Shown here piece by piece: positions 9,782-18,528 of a stretch of 64,000 nt of DNA. The number at the start of each line of letters is the position of its first letter. Positions within the stretch are counted from its first letter, which is position 1. Made by a program: the position numbers and the translations under genes. Source of the DNA: Sphingobacteriaceae bacterium. GTDB lineage: Bacteria > Bacteroidota > Bacteroidia > Sphingobacteriales > Sphingobacteriaceae. The stretch spans positions 62,001-126,000 of the forward strand of contig JAQSWM010000005.1 in the NCBI GenBank assembly GCA_029266635.1, given 5' to 3'. The notes under the pieces are model-generated. The model had not been told where the DNA came from. It saw only the letters and a program-made list of their open reading frames with translations, and did not search any database.

Positions 9782-10681
9782 ATGGCTTCTGCTGCTGAAA
9801 TATTATCGGGCGTTAAAGAGGGGGATGTTAGAAGCCTGGCTCGTGCGCTCACTTTGGTTGAGAACGAATTAGCTTGCTGGCAGGAGCTATTATTGGGCTT
9901 AGAGGTTAACAGCAATTGTAAGACCATCGGAATAACCGGCCCGCCCGGAGCCGGAAAAAGCACACTTGTGAATGCCTTAATTGTCCACTTTTTATCGCTG
10001 AAGAAGCGGATTGCTGTGCTGGCAATTGATCCAACATCACCTTTTAATTTCGGGTCGCTCCTAGGAGACAGGATCAGAATGAGCAGCCATTTCAATGATG
10101 AGAATGTGTTTATCAGATCGGTGGCGACCAGAGGTTCACTTGGCGGGCTTTCTGCCAAGGCTATTGAGATGACAGATGTGCTGCGGGCAGCCAATTTTGA
10201 TTATGTGTTTGTGGAGACAGTTGGCGTTGGGCAATCAGAAGTGGAGATTGCGGGACTGGCAGATGTGACGGCTGTGGTGCTGGTGCCGGAGTCGGGCGAT
10301 GAGGTGCAGTTTATAAAGTCGGGCCTGATGGAGATAGCAGACGTGTTTGTAGTAAATAAGGCTGATCGCGATGGTGCGGATGCGTTTGTAAGTAAGTTGA
10401 ACAAGATGCTTCACCAACGAGCTACAGCAATTCAGGTCTTTAAAACAAATGCGGGTGAGGGAACTGGCGTAGGCAGCTTAGCCGAGTACCTCTCTTCAGC
10501 TATCGGGCAAACGGATGAGCGAAAGCAAGTACTGTTGGCAGAAAAAGCTTTTAAACTAATCAGCGAAAAGCGGATGGCAGATTTTAATAAGCAAAAGCTG
10601 CTGGAAGAAATAAGATCGAAGCGTGGCGCCGGTGAGTTTAACTTATACCGATTTGTTGAGGATAAGGTCAGGAATTCATGA
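9782..10681 (+). CDS. meaB: Methylmalonyl-CoA mutase-associated GTPase MeaB/ArgK family
   Basis: This 299-residue cytosolic G3E-family GTPase has Walker A GITGPPGAGKSTLVNAL (about residues 48-64), the family segment AIDPTSPFNFGSLLGDRIRM, switch motif FVETVGVGQSEVEIA and base-recognition NKAD. MeaB protects and reloads cobalamin-dependent methylmalonyl-CoA mutase. The ATG at 9782 is chosen over the TTG just before it. No mutase subunits lie nearby, so the partner is encoded elsewhere. It is divergent from the glycosyltransferase gene, and its last 14 bp overlap the end of the convergent aminopeptidase gene. Confidence 0.92.
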   Translation: MASAAEILSGVKEGDVRSLARALTLVENELACWQELLLGLEVNSNCKTIGITGPPGAGKSTLVNALIVHFLSLKKRIAVLAIDPTSPFNFGSLLGDRIRMSSHFNDENVFIRSVATRGSLGGLSAKAIEMTDVLRAANFDYVFVETVGVGQSEVEIAGLADVTAVVLVPESGDEVQFIKSGLMEIADVFVVNKADRDGADAFVSKLNKMLHQRATAIQVFKTNAGEGTGVGSLAEYLSSAIGQTDERKQVLLAEKAFKLISEKRMADFNKQKLLEEIRSKRGAGEFNLYRFVEDKVRNS

Positions 10682-11957
10682 TGTCTTCAATTTCGTCTGC
10701 TTCAAGAGGAATATCCGCCATCAGGTCGATGTTTCCATCTTCCGTTATCAGGATGTTATTTTCCAGGCGGATTCCCAAACCTTCTTCTAAAATATAGATA
10801 CCAGGTTCGCAGGTCAAAATATTTCCAGCCTTAAACGGCTCGTAGCGGCTGGCGAAATCGTGCACATCTAATCCCAGATGATGCGAAGTTCCATGCATGA
10901 AGTACTTTTTATATAGCGGCGATGAGGCGGATTGCTTTTCAACATCATGTCGATCAAGCAAGCCGAGACCGATGAGTTCTTTTTCCATCACCTTCCCCAC
11001 CTCTTCATGATAATCGTTCCATACAGTGCCGCTCACGAGCATTGACTTGGCTTCTGTCATCACACGCAGAACTGCATTATAAACATCCTTCTGTCGTTTA
11101 GTGAATTTCCCGTTAACTGGGATTGACCTGCTCATGTCGGCATTATAATTTGCGTATTCCGCACCGAAGTCGAACAAAATTACGTCGCCATCATTACAGG
11201 TTTGGTTGTTCTCAATATAATGCAGCACATTGGCGTTTTTGCCCGAGGCGATGATCGGCGTGTAGGCATGGCCTGTTGATCCCTGTCGAATAAACTCGTG
11301 GATTACCTCTGCCTCTATTTCGTATTCTTTTACACCTGGCTTTACGAATTTAAGTACGCGGATGAAGGCATCCCGTGTGATCGCACAGGCTTTCTGAGTA
11401 AGTTCGACTTCTGTGGCAGACTTCACTACCCGCAAGCTTCTCATTATTGGAGCAGAGCGTTCATATTTGTGTAAAGGGTATCTTTCCTTTATCTCCGTTA
11501 TAAATCTTAAATCTCTGTAAGGAACTTCGAAAGAGTACCTGTCGTTTTCATTGGTGTTTAAGTAAACAAATTCTGCGTAGTTGATTACAGAGTGCATAAC
11601 ATTCCAGAATTCGCTAATCCACATTATAGTTGAGATGCCGGAAACTAGCCTTGCTTCTTCCTGGGTGTACTTATGGCCCTCCCATCGGGCTATATTCTCG
11701 TTAGTCTGTCTTAAAAACAATACTTCCCTGTATAATGAATTGGGGCAATCGGGAAAGAGCAGTACGATGCTCTGCTCCTGATCTATTCCGGTTAAGTAGA
11801 ATAGATCAGCATTTTGCTTAAAAATAAATGTTTGGTCTCCACTGCGAGGTTGCTCATCGTTTGAGTTAAAAACTGCTACCGAGCTATTTTTCAGTGATTT
11901 AGCAAAGTTCTTTCTGTTATGGACAAAAAGTTCTTTATCTATAGCTGTATATCTCAT
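10668..11957 (-). CDS. pepP: Xaa-Pro aminopeptidase (aminopeptidase P family, M24B)
   Basis: This 429-residue enzyme removes an N-terminal residue preceding proline. The N-terminal AMP_N domain (about 1-140) precedes a pita-bread metallopeptidase domain. The five metal ligands of the family are visible: Asp in ILFDFGAEYANYNADMSRS (two Asp), His in MHGTSHHLGLDVHD, Glu in TCEPGIYI and Glu in IRLENNILIT. Length matches bacterial aminopeptidase P (about 430-440). No signal peptide is seen, so it is cytosolic. It is transcribed away from the ompA-like gene and convergently with meaB. Confidence 0.93.
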   Translation of the reverse strand: MRYTAIDKELFVHNRKNFAKSLKNSSVAVFNSNDEQPRSGDQTFIFKQNADLFYLTGIDQEQSIVLLFPDCPNSLYREVLFLRQTNENIARWEGHKYTQEEARLVSGISTIMWISEFWNVMHSVINYAEFVYLNTNENDRYSFEVPYRDLRFITEIKERYPLHKYERSAPIMRSLRVVKSATEVELTQKACAITRDAFIRVLKFVKPGVKEYEIEAEVIHEFIRQGSTGHAYTPIIASGKNANVLHYIENNQTCNDGDVILFDFGAEYANYNADMSRSIPVNGKFTKRQKDVYNAVLRVMTEAKSMLVSGTVWNDYHEEVGKVMEKELIGLGLLDRHDVEKQSASSPLYKKYFMHGTSHHLGLDVHDFASRYEPFKAGNILTCEPGIYILEEGLGIRLENNILITEDGNIDLMADIPLEADEIEDIMNS

Positions 11958-12038
11958 AAGATGTATGATTTTTAAAAAAAACGAAAACTTTGGATGGGGA
12001 AGTGTGTTAGAGAATTAAATTGGAACAAAAATTGATTA

Positions 12039-12069
12039 TTTGGTGGAATCAAACTTATAGTTATTTTTG
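12039..12069 (+). promoter_or_regulatory. Strong Bacteroidota-type promoter of the OmpA-family gene
   Basis: TTTG at 12039-12042, an exact 19-bp spacer, then TATTTTTG at 12062-12069 fit the TTTG-N19-TAnnTTTG consensus perfectly. The start codon is about 48 bp downstream, behind an A-rich leader (from about 12086) without a clear Shine-Dalgarno. This fits high expression of an abundant outer-membrane protein. Confidence 0.8.
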
Positions 12070-12117
12070 TATAAAATTACACAGTTAAAAAAAGTTTAAC
12101 CTTTAAAACAACACAAA

Positions 12118-13455
12118 ATGAATTATTCTACAATTAAGAAAGTTGTTGCTTTTTCTTTAGTGTCTGCCCTAGGCTTCACAGCGGCAAATGCTCAGGAAAC
12201 ATCAACAACTTCCAGCTCTGCCAAAGTGTTTGGTGGGCGTGGACAGTACAGAACATGGTCATTGGGACTTAATGCTGGGGTGTTGGCTCCGGTAGTAGTT
12301 ATTGGTGGATCTAACGATTACAATAACTGGGATGTTAACTTAGGTTATGGTGCAACTTTGCGCAAGCAATTGGGCCATGCTTTTGGATTAGAATTTGGCT
12401 TTTTACGCGGAACTTTATCAGGGAGTAACGACAAAGCTGAACCAGGTGCTGGAAGCTCAAATATGGCTTTTGACACTCGCTTAAGCTTTTCAGGATCGGT
12501 TATGGGAGTTGTTAACGTAGCAACTGCAGATTTCTTGAAAAGAGAAAATAATGTTAACTTCCTTGTTAAAGCTGGTTACGGTATCGCAGGTTATGATTAT
12601 AGCATTACTAATAGTGCTAATCAAACTATCGATGGCGGTCCTTACGGAACAGAGCTTCCAAGAACTCACGACAATATCCATGAGCAATTTTTCCCAGTTG
12701 GTGCTGGTATCAAATTCAAACTATCAGACCGCGTTAACTTTGATTTAGGATACAACATGTATTTCTTAGACGGAGATAACCTTGATGGAACTTACGCTAA
12801 AGGAACTACTAAAGACAAATGGTCTTATGGTTACGGTGGCGTTGAATTCTCTTTGGGTTCATCAGCTAAACCAAATCTTGACTGGGTTAACCCTGTTGCT
12901 TTGATGTATGATGAATTAAAAGATCCAACATTACGTCAGGAAGTTGAAGCTCTTAAAGGACGTGTATCTACTTTAGAAGGAACTGTTAACCAATTAGCTG
13001 CTGATGCTGATGGCGATGGAGTTTCTGATAAATTCGACAAATGCCCTGGAACTCCTGCTGGTACTGCAGTTGATGGTGCTGGTTGTGCAATTGTTCACCC
13101 TGAAACAACTGGTGTTGCAGTTTCTTCTGGCGCTTACTCAAACATTCAGTTTGAATTCGATAGCTCAGTATTGAGAACTTCAGCTTACCCAACTTTGGAT
13201 CAGGTATCTGCTGATATGCGTGCTAACACTGGCATGACTATCGAAGCTGATGGTTATGCTTCTGCTGAAGGTACTGACGAATACAACATGAGGTTATCAA
13301 GAGATCGTGCTAACTCAGTTAAAACTTACCTTGTAAACTCTGGTGTTGATGCAAGCCGCATCACTGTAAAGGCATTTGGCGAGAAAAACCCAATTGCATC
13401 TAACTCTACAGAAGAAGGCCGCATTCAAAACCGTCGCGTAGAATTCAGAAAATAA
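12118..13455 (+). CDS. OmpA-family outer-membrane porin with TSP type-3 linker
   Basis: This 445-residue protein starts with a signal peptide (cleavage probably after AANA, residue 25). An 8-strand-like beta-barrel region with alternating Gly/aromatic strands follows (about 35-250), then a short helical linker (LRQEVEALKGRVSTLEG), a calcium-binding thrombospondin type-3 repeat (DADGDGVSDKFDKCPGT, about 297-313) and a C-terminal OmpA domain (about 340-445). YNMRLSRDRANSVKTYL is the peptidoglycan-binding signature. It anchors the outer membrane to peptidoglycan. Codon usage looks biased to few codons, typical of very highly expressed genes. It has its own promoter and terminator. Confidence 0.93.
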   Translation: MNYSTIKKVVAFSLVSALGFTAANAQETSTTSSSAKVFGGRGQYRTWSLGLNAGVLAPVVVIGGSNDYNNWDVNLGYGATLRKQLGHAFGLEFGFLRGTLSGSNDKAEPGAGSSNMAFDTRLSFSGSVMGVVNVATADFLKRENNVNFLVKAGYGIAGYDYSITNSANQTIDGGPYGTELPRTHDNIHEQFFPVGAGIKFKLSDRVNFDLGYNMYFLDGDNLDGTYAKGTTKDKWSYGYGGVEFSLGSSAKPNLDWVNPVALMYDELKDPTLRQEVEALKGRVSTLEGTVNQLAADADGDGVSDKFDKCPGTPAGTAVDGAGCAIVHPETTGVAVSSGAYSNIQFEFDSSVLRTSAYPTLDQVSADMRANTGMTIEADGYASAEGTDEYNMRLSRDRANSVKTYLVNSGVDASRITVKAFGEKNPIASNSTEEGRIQNRRVEFRK

Positions 13456-13478
13456 TTCTGGCTTCTCAGTCATTATGA

Positions 13479-13509
13479 AAAGAGCCCCGATATCGGGGCT
13501 CTTTTTTTA
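13479..13509 (+). terminator. Rho-independent terminator after the ompA-like gene
   Basis: AGAGCCCCGAT and ATCGGGGCTCT form a perfect palindromic stem (13481-13502), followed by seven Ts. It lies 25 bp after the stop codon and should efficiently end the porin transcript. Confidence 0.93.
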
Positions 13510-13519
13510 TATTTGACTT

Positions 13520-13663
13520 ATGTATTTCTTCAGGAAAAAAGATCCTACGCGACCGAAAAGCTTTAATCTGAAAGTGATGCACTTCATAAATGCACTCGCA
13601 ATATTGCTTTTCCTGGCTGGCTTGATTTATAAACTTGTACAGTGGTTCGTAATAATTAAATAA
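13520..13663 (+). CDS. 47-residue single-pass membrane peptide coupled to ridA
   Basis: An ATG at 13520 opens a 47-codon frame with a basic N-terminus (MYFFRKKDPTRPKSFNL) and one hydrophobic segment (HFINALAILLFLAGLIYKLV, about residues 21-40). Its TAA overlaps the ATG of ridA by one base (TAATG), so the two are almost certainly co-translated. I believe this resembles a small uncharacterised Bacteroidota family (possibly DUF6728), but I cannot verify that. Function is unknown. The topology suggests an inner-membrane peptide with a cytosolic N-terminus. Confidence 0.7.
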   Translation: MYFFRKKDPTRPKSFNLKVMHFINALAILLFLAGLIYKLVQWFVIIK

Positions 13664-14043
13664 TGAAACAAATCATTACGTCAAACAATGCTCCTGCGCC
13701 AATCGGTCCCTATAGCCAGGCTGTGCAGGTCGATAACATGCTATACGTTTCCGGGCAAATACCTCTAAACCCTGTCACAAATGAAATTGTGAATACTTCG
13801 GTTACTGAAGAAACCCACCAGGTGATGAAAAACATTTCAGCTGTTTTAGACGAAGCCGGTTATACATTTGCGGATATCGTAAAAACGTCAATATTCTTAA
13901 CGAACATGAGCTTCTTCGCCGAGGTGAATGACGTATACGGTTCGTATTTTGAATCAAACTACCCTGCCCGGGAGACCATTGCTGTTAAAGGACTACCAAA
14001 AGATGTAAATGTAGAAATCTCAGTAATTGCTTATAAACCTTAG
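13663..14043 (+). CDS. ridA: RidA/YjgF/YER057c/UK114 family deaminase
   Basis: This 126-residue protein matches the family along its whole length: NAPAPIGPYSQAVQVDNMLY near the N-terminus, VSGQIPLNP, and the closing block NYPARETIAVKGLPKDVNVE with the catalytic Arg of the PAR motif (about 103-106). RidA trimers hydrolyse reactive enamine/imine intermediates released by PLP enzymes such as threonine dehydratase. Its start overlaps the stop of the small membrane peptide, and its stop shares a base with the GTG start of the next permease gene. Confidence 0.95.
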   Translation: MKQIITSNNAPAPIGPYSQAVQVDNMLYVSGQIPLNPVTNEIVNTSVTEETHQVMKNISAVLDEAGYTFADIVKTSIFLTNMSFFAEVNDVYGSYFESNYPARETIAVKGLPKDVNVEISVIAYKP

Positions 14044-14981
14044 TGGCTGAAGGAAAGTTAAGATATTACATCGCAGCCGTAAGCTCCACGATCATCTGGG
14101 GCTTTTTTTCAATTCCCTTACGTAGCCTTAGAGCTTACCCATCCGAGCAAATACTGTACTATAGGATTTTTGCATCCCTGATCATCACTTGGTTGTTGAT
14201 TGCTATTTTCAAGAAGCAGGAATTAAGGACGGACCTTAGGCGTTTCAGGGAACTCGACAATCAGTCGAAAACTAAGCTGAGGGTTCTTATTCTAGTCGCA
14301 GGAATTCTTATAACCGGAAACTGGTTCACCTTTATATATGCAGTCAATAACGTAAGCTTAAAATCCGCAGCTTTTGCATATATGGTTTGCCCCCTGATAA
14401 CTGCGGTTGGAGGTTTTCTGATATTAAAAGAAGATTTAAGCAGACTCAAATGGGTCGGAATAGGGATTGCGTTTTGTAGCATTATCATTCTTGCAAACGG
14501 CTCTCTGCACGAGGTCCTCTGGTCAGTGTTTATTGCGTCCCTGTACGCCTTCTATCTCATCATACAACGGGCAGTGCAATCTATCGACAAATTGGTGATG
14601 CTTGGCATACAGCTCCTGATCTCATCGCTGCTGATGCTTCCGCTCTTTCTTTACCACTTTCAAAGCATTCCGGTTGGTTACCACTTCTGGTTTACTATCC
14701 TGCTCATTTCCCTGGTATTTACAATCATCCCTCTTTTCCTGAGTTTATATGCTTTGATTGCAATTCCTTCTTCAACGTTAGGAATAATCATTTACATTAA
14801 TCCGATCGTAGCATTTACCGTTGCATTCATATACTTTCAAGAGGGAGTTACTGAGCTGCAGGCTGTGGCTTATGGGATGTTGCTTGCCGCAGTCGTTGTA
14901 TTTAACTGGGCAGTGATCAGAGGCTTGCTTCTGAAAAGGAACTTACCTGATAGCCCGTATATTGATGTTCCCATCGAATGA
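14043..14981 (+). CDS. rarD: EamA/RarD-type drug/metabolite permease
   Basis: This 312-residue inner-membrane protein has about ten hydrophobic segments in two EamA repeats, opening with YYIAAVSSTIIWGFFSIPLR and containing VCPLITAVGGFLILKEDLS. The organisation and the N-terminal FSIPLRSL-type motif resemble RarD permeases. The substrate is unknown. The GTG start at 14043 overlaps the ridA stop by one base, and its own stop overlaps the recG start (ATGA), so ridA, this gene and recG form one operon. The gene symbol is a family-level assignment. Confidence 0.75.
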   Translation: MAEGKLRYYIAAVSSTIIWGFFSIPLRSLRAYPSEQILYYRIFASLIITWLLIAIFKKQELRTDLRRFRELDNQSKTKLRVLILVAGILITGNWFTFIYAVNNVSLKSAAFAYMVCPLITAVGGFLILKEDLSRLKWVGIGIAFCSIIILANGSLHEVLWSVFIASLYAFYLIIQRAVQSIDKLVMLGIQLLISSLLMLPLFLYHFQSIPVGYHFWFTILLISLVFTIIPLFLSLYALIAIPSSTLGIIIYINPIVAFTVAFIYFQEGVTELQAVAYGMLLAAVVVFNWAVIRGLLLKRNLPDSPYIDVPIE

Positions 14982-17080
14982 CAGCGATACTAAATACTCC
15001 AATCGAATACCTCAAGGGCGTCGGAGTACAAAGGGCGGATGTTTTAAAAAAGGAGCTTTCAATATTTCGGTATGCTGACTTGTTGCACTACTATCCGTTT
15101 CGGTACGTTGACAGAACTCGTTTCTACAAAATCAAAGAACTTCATGCTGAACTCCCATCAATTCAGTTTTTAGGGAGGATCATCAGCAAAGAAATCCTTG
15201 GTGAAAAGCGCACTAAACGGCTCATTGCCCATGTGAAGGATGACACAGGAACACTAGAGCTTGTGTGGTTCCAAAGCCTTAAGTGGGTCGACAAGAACCT
15301 GCAGGTTGGTTCTGTTTATATCTTGTTCGGCAAACCCACAAGCTTTAACGGGAGGTTGTCCATCTCGCATCCTGAGTTCGAGCTCTACAATCCCGCAGTA
15401 AAGAACACCGGCAATTTAACACTGCAGCCAGTTTATAATTCGACAGAAAAGTTAAAGCAGTTCTCCCTTGACACCAAGGGAATTCAGCGTATACAGGCAA
15501 ATCTGTTAGAGATAGTTTTGCTCGCAATAAGTGAGACGTTGCCAGAGTACTTGCTAAGAAAGAACCAGCTGATTAGTAGAAAACAAGCATTACAGCACAT
15601 CCATTTTCCGGCAAGCCAAGAGGCATTGGATGCAGCACAAGACAGGCTCAAATTTGAAGAGCTTTTTTTTATCCAACTCAAGCTGCTGAAAAATAAACTA
15701 GTCAGGAGTGAGAAGTTTAAGGGGGCAATTTTTGAGAAAGTAGGTGATAAATTCAACGCCTTCTACTCAGAAAAGTTACCATTTGATCTTACCAACGCTC
15801 AAAAGCGTGTTCTGAAGGACATTCGGCTTGACACTCAACGCCCCGTTCAAATGAACAGGTTGTTGCAGGGGGATGTAGGCAGCGGCAAAACCGTAGTAGC
15901 TTTGATGTGTATGCTGCTGGCTATTGATAACGGATTTCAGGCCTGCCTTATGGCTCCCACAGAAATTTTAGCGCAACAGCATTTTCAGTCGATAGTTAGC
16001 TTAGTCGGAGATGGTCTTGTGCAGGTATCATTGCTGACTGGTTCGACTCCCCCGAAAAGCAGAAAAGTTATTCACGAGCAACTAAGAGATGGCTCGCTGG
16101 ACCTTCTCATTGGTACGCATGCGCTGATTGAAGATACTGTTCAGTTTAAAAATCTTGGCTTCGTAGTAATTGATGAGCAGCATCGATTTGGAGTTGAGCA
16201 AAGGGCCAAGCTTTGGAGGAAGAATGTTGTCCCTCCGCACATCCTCGTCATGACGGCTACCCCAATTCCCCGTACTCTTGCCATGACCCTTTACGGCGAT
16301 TTAGACGTTTCAGTAATAGACGAACTTCCGGTAGGAAGAAAACCTATCAAAACAGTCCATCTGTACGAAACCCAGCGGTTAAAGATGTTTGGCTTTATGC
16401 GAGACGAGATCGCCAAAGGCAGGCAAATCTATATCGTATATCCACTGATTAAAGAAAGTGAGAAGCTTGACTTACTCCACTTGGAAGCCGGCATCGAGGC
16501 CATCTCACAAGAGTTCCCTCCCCCAAAGTATCAGATCAGCATTGTGCATGGCAGGTTGAAGCCTGCGGAAAAAGATGCGGAGATGAAACGGTTTGTGAAA
16601 GGGCAAACACAGATAATGGTGGCTACTACAGTAATCGAAGTGGGTGTAAATGTGCCAAATGCCAGTGTGATGATTATAGAAAACGCTGAGCGGTTTGGTT
16701 TGTCGCAATTACATCAGCTTCGGGGGCGTGTTGGCCGAGGTGCGGAACAATCTTATTGTATTCTGATGTCAGGCAATAAGTTAAGCCGTGAAGCAAAGAT
16801 CAGGTTGGAGACAATGGTGCGGACTACAGACGGGTTTGAAATTTCTGAAATAGACATGCAGCTTCGAGGGCCTGGTAATATCGAGGGTACTCAACAAAGT
16901 GGCACCTTAGATCTTAAACTTGCAAACTTGGCGACGGATCAGAAGATTCTGATCAAAGCCCGGGAACAGGTTATTGAAATATTTGATCAGGATCCCACTC
17001 TCAGCTCACCCGAAAACATCCTGTTAAGACAGTTTTTAGAGCGATCATCCGAAGGAATATCCTGGAACAAAATATCCTGA
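14978..17080 (+). CDS. recG: ATP-dependent DNA helicase RecG
   Basis: This 700-residue helicase reverses stalled forks and branch-migrates Holliday junctions. It has an N-terminal wedge/OB-fold domain (about 1-250), Walker A LLQGDVGSGKTVVALM (about 292-307), the DEQH box VVIDEQHRFGVEQR (about 392-405), motif III MTATPIPRTLAMT, and motifs V-VI (ATTVIEVGVNVPNASVMIIE, then QLHQLRGRVGRG). The C-terminal TRG motif region follows. Length fits RecG (about 690-700). It overlaps the permease gene by 4 bp. Confidence 0.96.
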   Translation: MTAILNTPIEYLKGVGVQRADVLKKELSIFRYADLLHYYPFRYVDRTRFYKIKELHAELPSIQFLGRIISKEILGEKRTKRLIAHVKDDTGTLELVWFQSLKWVDKNLQVGSVYILFGKPTSFNGRLSISHPEFELYNPAVKNTGNLTLQPVYNSTEKLKQFSLDTKGIQRIQANLLEIVLLAISETLPEYLLRKNQLISRKQALQHIHFPASQEALDAAQDRLKFEELFFIQLKLLKNKLVRSEKFKGAIFEKVGDKFNAFYSEKLPFDLTNAQKRVLKDIRLDTQRPVQMNRLLQGDVGSGKTVVALMCMLLAIDNGFQACLMAPTEILAQQHFQSIVSLVGDGLVQVSLLTGSTPPKSRKVIHEQLRDGSLDLLIGTHALIEDTVQFKNLGFVVIDEQHRFGVEQRAKLWRKNVVPPHILVMTATPIPRTLAMTLYGDLDVSVIDELPVGRKPIKTVHLYETQRLKMFGFMRDEIAKGRQIYIVYPLIKESEKLDLLHLEAGIEAISQEFPPPKYQISIVHGRLKPAEKDAEMKRFVKGQTQIMVATTVIEVGVNVPNASVMIIENAERFGLSQLHQLRGRVGRGAEQSYCILMSGNKLSREAKIRLETMVRTTDGFEISEIDMQLRGPGNIEGTQQSGTLDLKLANLATDQKILIKAREQVIEIFDQDPTLSSPENILLRQFLERSSEGISWNKIS

Positions 17081-17106
17081 GGCATTCCAGCTTTACCCGA
17101 ATAATT

Positions 17107-17114
17107 TACATTTG
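17107..17114 (+). promoter_or_regulatory. Probable -7 element upstream of the M28 peptidase gene
   Basis: TACATTTG matches TAnnTTTG and lies 16 bp before the start codon in the short gap after recG. The -33 position (ATTC) is not a match, so the call rests on one box. Confidence 0.4.
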
Positions 17115-17130
17115 TAAAAAACCTTTTCAC

Positions 17131-18516
17131 ATGAAATTCCTCCAGACGCTGGCTGTAGCTTTGGTATTTTCTCAAGCTGTTTCTGCACAAAAGCAGGATT
17201 CGATAATGCTGCGCAAAATCTTTGATGAAGCTTTGGTAAATGGCAAAAGCTATCAGAATCTTGAGTACTTGTGCAAGAAAATAGGTCCGCGGCTAAGCGG
17301 CTCTGCAAATGCTCAAAAAGCGGTGGACTGGACTAAACAGCTGATGGATGGATACGGATTTGACAAGGTCTACCTTCAGGAAATCATGGTGCCTCACTGG
17401 GTGCGAGGCGCAAAGGAGGTTGCGAAGATTATCTCCGGAAGTAAGCAGTTCACTGTTCCAATAGCAGCTCTCGGCGGCACAGTTGCTACTCCGAAAGCGG
17501 GGCTCACCGCACAGGTGATAGAACTAAAGAGTTTAGATGAACTGAAAACATTAGGCGAGCGAGCGATAAAGGGAAAGATTGTGTTTTTTAATCGGGCATT
17601 TGACCCGAAGCCAATTGAAACCGGTACATCCTACGGGGAAGCCGGCGATCAACGCAGGAGCGGTCCGTCGGAAGCTGCCAAGTACGGAGCTGTGGGAGTA
17701 ATTGTGCGTTCGCTCACCCATGCCATAGACGATTATCCGCATACCGGCGCAACCACATTCAATCAAGGCGGACTCAACATCCCGGCAGCAGCCATCTCCA
17801 CAAAAGGAGCAAATCTGCTTAGCTCCCTGCTAAAGTCTGGTCCGGTTAAGTTCTATTTCAAACAAGATTGCCAGTGGCTTCCTGATGCAGTATCGTACAA
17901 TGTTGTGGGTGAAATTACCGGAACCGAAAAGCCGAATGAGTTTATTACCGTCGGCGGGCATTTGGACTCATGGGATTTAGCAGAAGGCGCTCATGATGAT
18001 GGAACCGGAGTAATGCAATCTATTGAGGTGCTCAGAATATTGAAGGCGCTTAATTATAAGCCGAAGCACAGTATCCGGGCGGTGATGTTCATGAATGAAG
18101 AGAATGGTACCAGAGGCGGAAAGAAATATGCCGAGCTTGCTAAGCAAAACAGCGAGAAACATATTGCCGCTATTGAAAGTGATGAAGGCGGCTTCACCCC
18201 ACGAGGCTTTAGTTTCGAGGCATCCCCTGCTCTGGTAAAAAATTTAAACACAAACTGGAAGAGCCTGTTTGAACCTTATGAAGCGGATAGGTTAACCGTG
18301 GGCGGCAGTGGAGCCGACATTGGCGCACTTGGCGATTCAATCCCGGGAGTTGTGCTGATCGGGTTCCGGCCGGATTCACAACGATACTTCGACATACATC
18401 ATACACCAAATGATGTATTTGAAAACGTGAACAAACGAGAACTCGAATTGGGCGGTGCTGCCATGGCCGGACTGGTGTATTTGATAGATCAGCACGGGCT
18501 TCCAGCCGGCAATTGA
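17131..18516 (+). CDS. Exported M28-family metallopeptidase with PA domain
   Basis: This 461-residue protein has a signal peptide (cleavage near VSA-QK, residue 20), a protease-associated insert (about 120-240) and an M28 aminopeptidase domain. Zinc ligands are visible: His277 and Asp279 in GGHLDSWD, Asp289/290 in AHDDGTG, the catalytic Glu pair 323-324 in MNEENG, Asp351 in ESDEGG and a late His in DIHHTPND. It resembles the plasma glutamate carboxypeptidase/aminopeptidase group, which releases residues from peptides outside the cytosol. It probably uses its own promoter and lies 12 bp upstream of an MFS gene. Confidence 0.92.
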   Translation: MKFLQTLAVALVFSQAVSAQKQDSIMLRKIFDEALVNGKSYQNLEYLCKKIGPRLSGSANAQKAVDWTKQLMDGYGFDKVYLQEIMVPHWVRGAKEVAKIISGSKQFTVPIAALGGTVATPKAGLTAQVIELKSLDELKTLGERAIKGKIVFFNRAFDPKPIETGTSYGEAGDQRRSGPSEAAKYGAVGVIVRSLTHAIDDYPHTGATTFNQGGLNIPAAAISTKGANLLSSLLKSGPVKFYFKQDCQWLPDAVSYNVVGEITGTEKPNEFITVGGHLDSWDLAEGAHDDGTGVMQSIEVLRILKALNYKPKHSIRAVMFMNEENGTRGGKKYAELAKQNSEKHIAAIESDEGGFTPRGFSFEASPALVKNLNTNWKSLFEPYEADRLTVGGSGADIGALGDSIPGVVLIGFRPDSQRYFDIHHTPNDVFENVNKRELELGGAAMAGLVYLIDQHGLPAGN

Positions 18517-18528
18517 CATCTGAGAATT

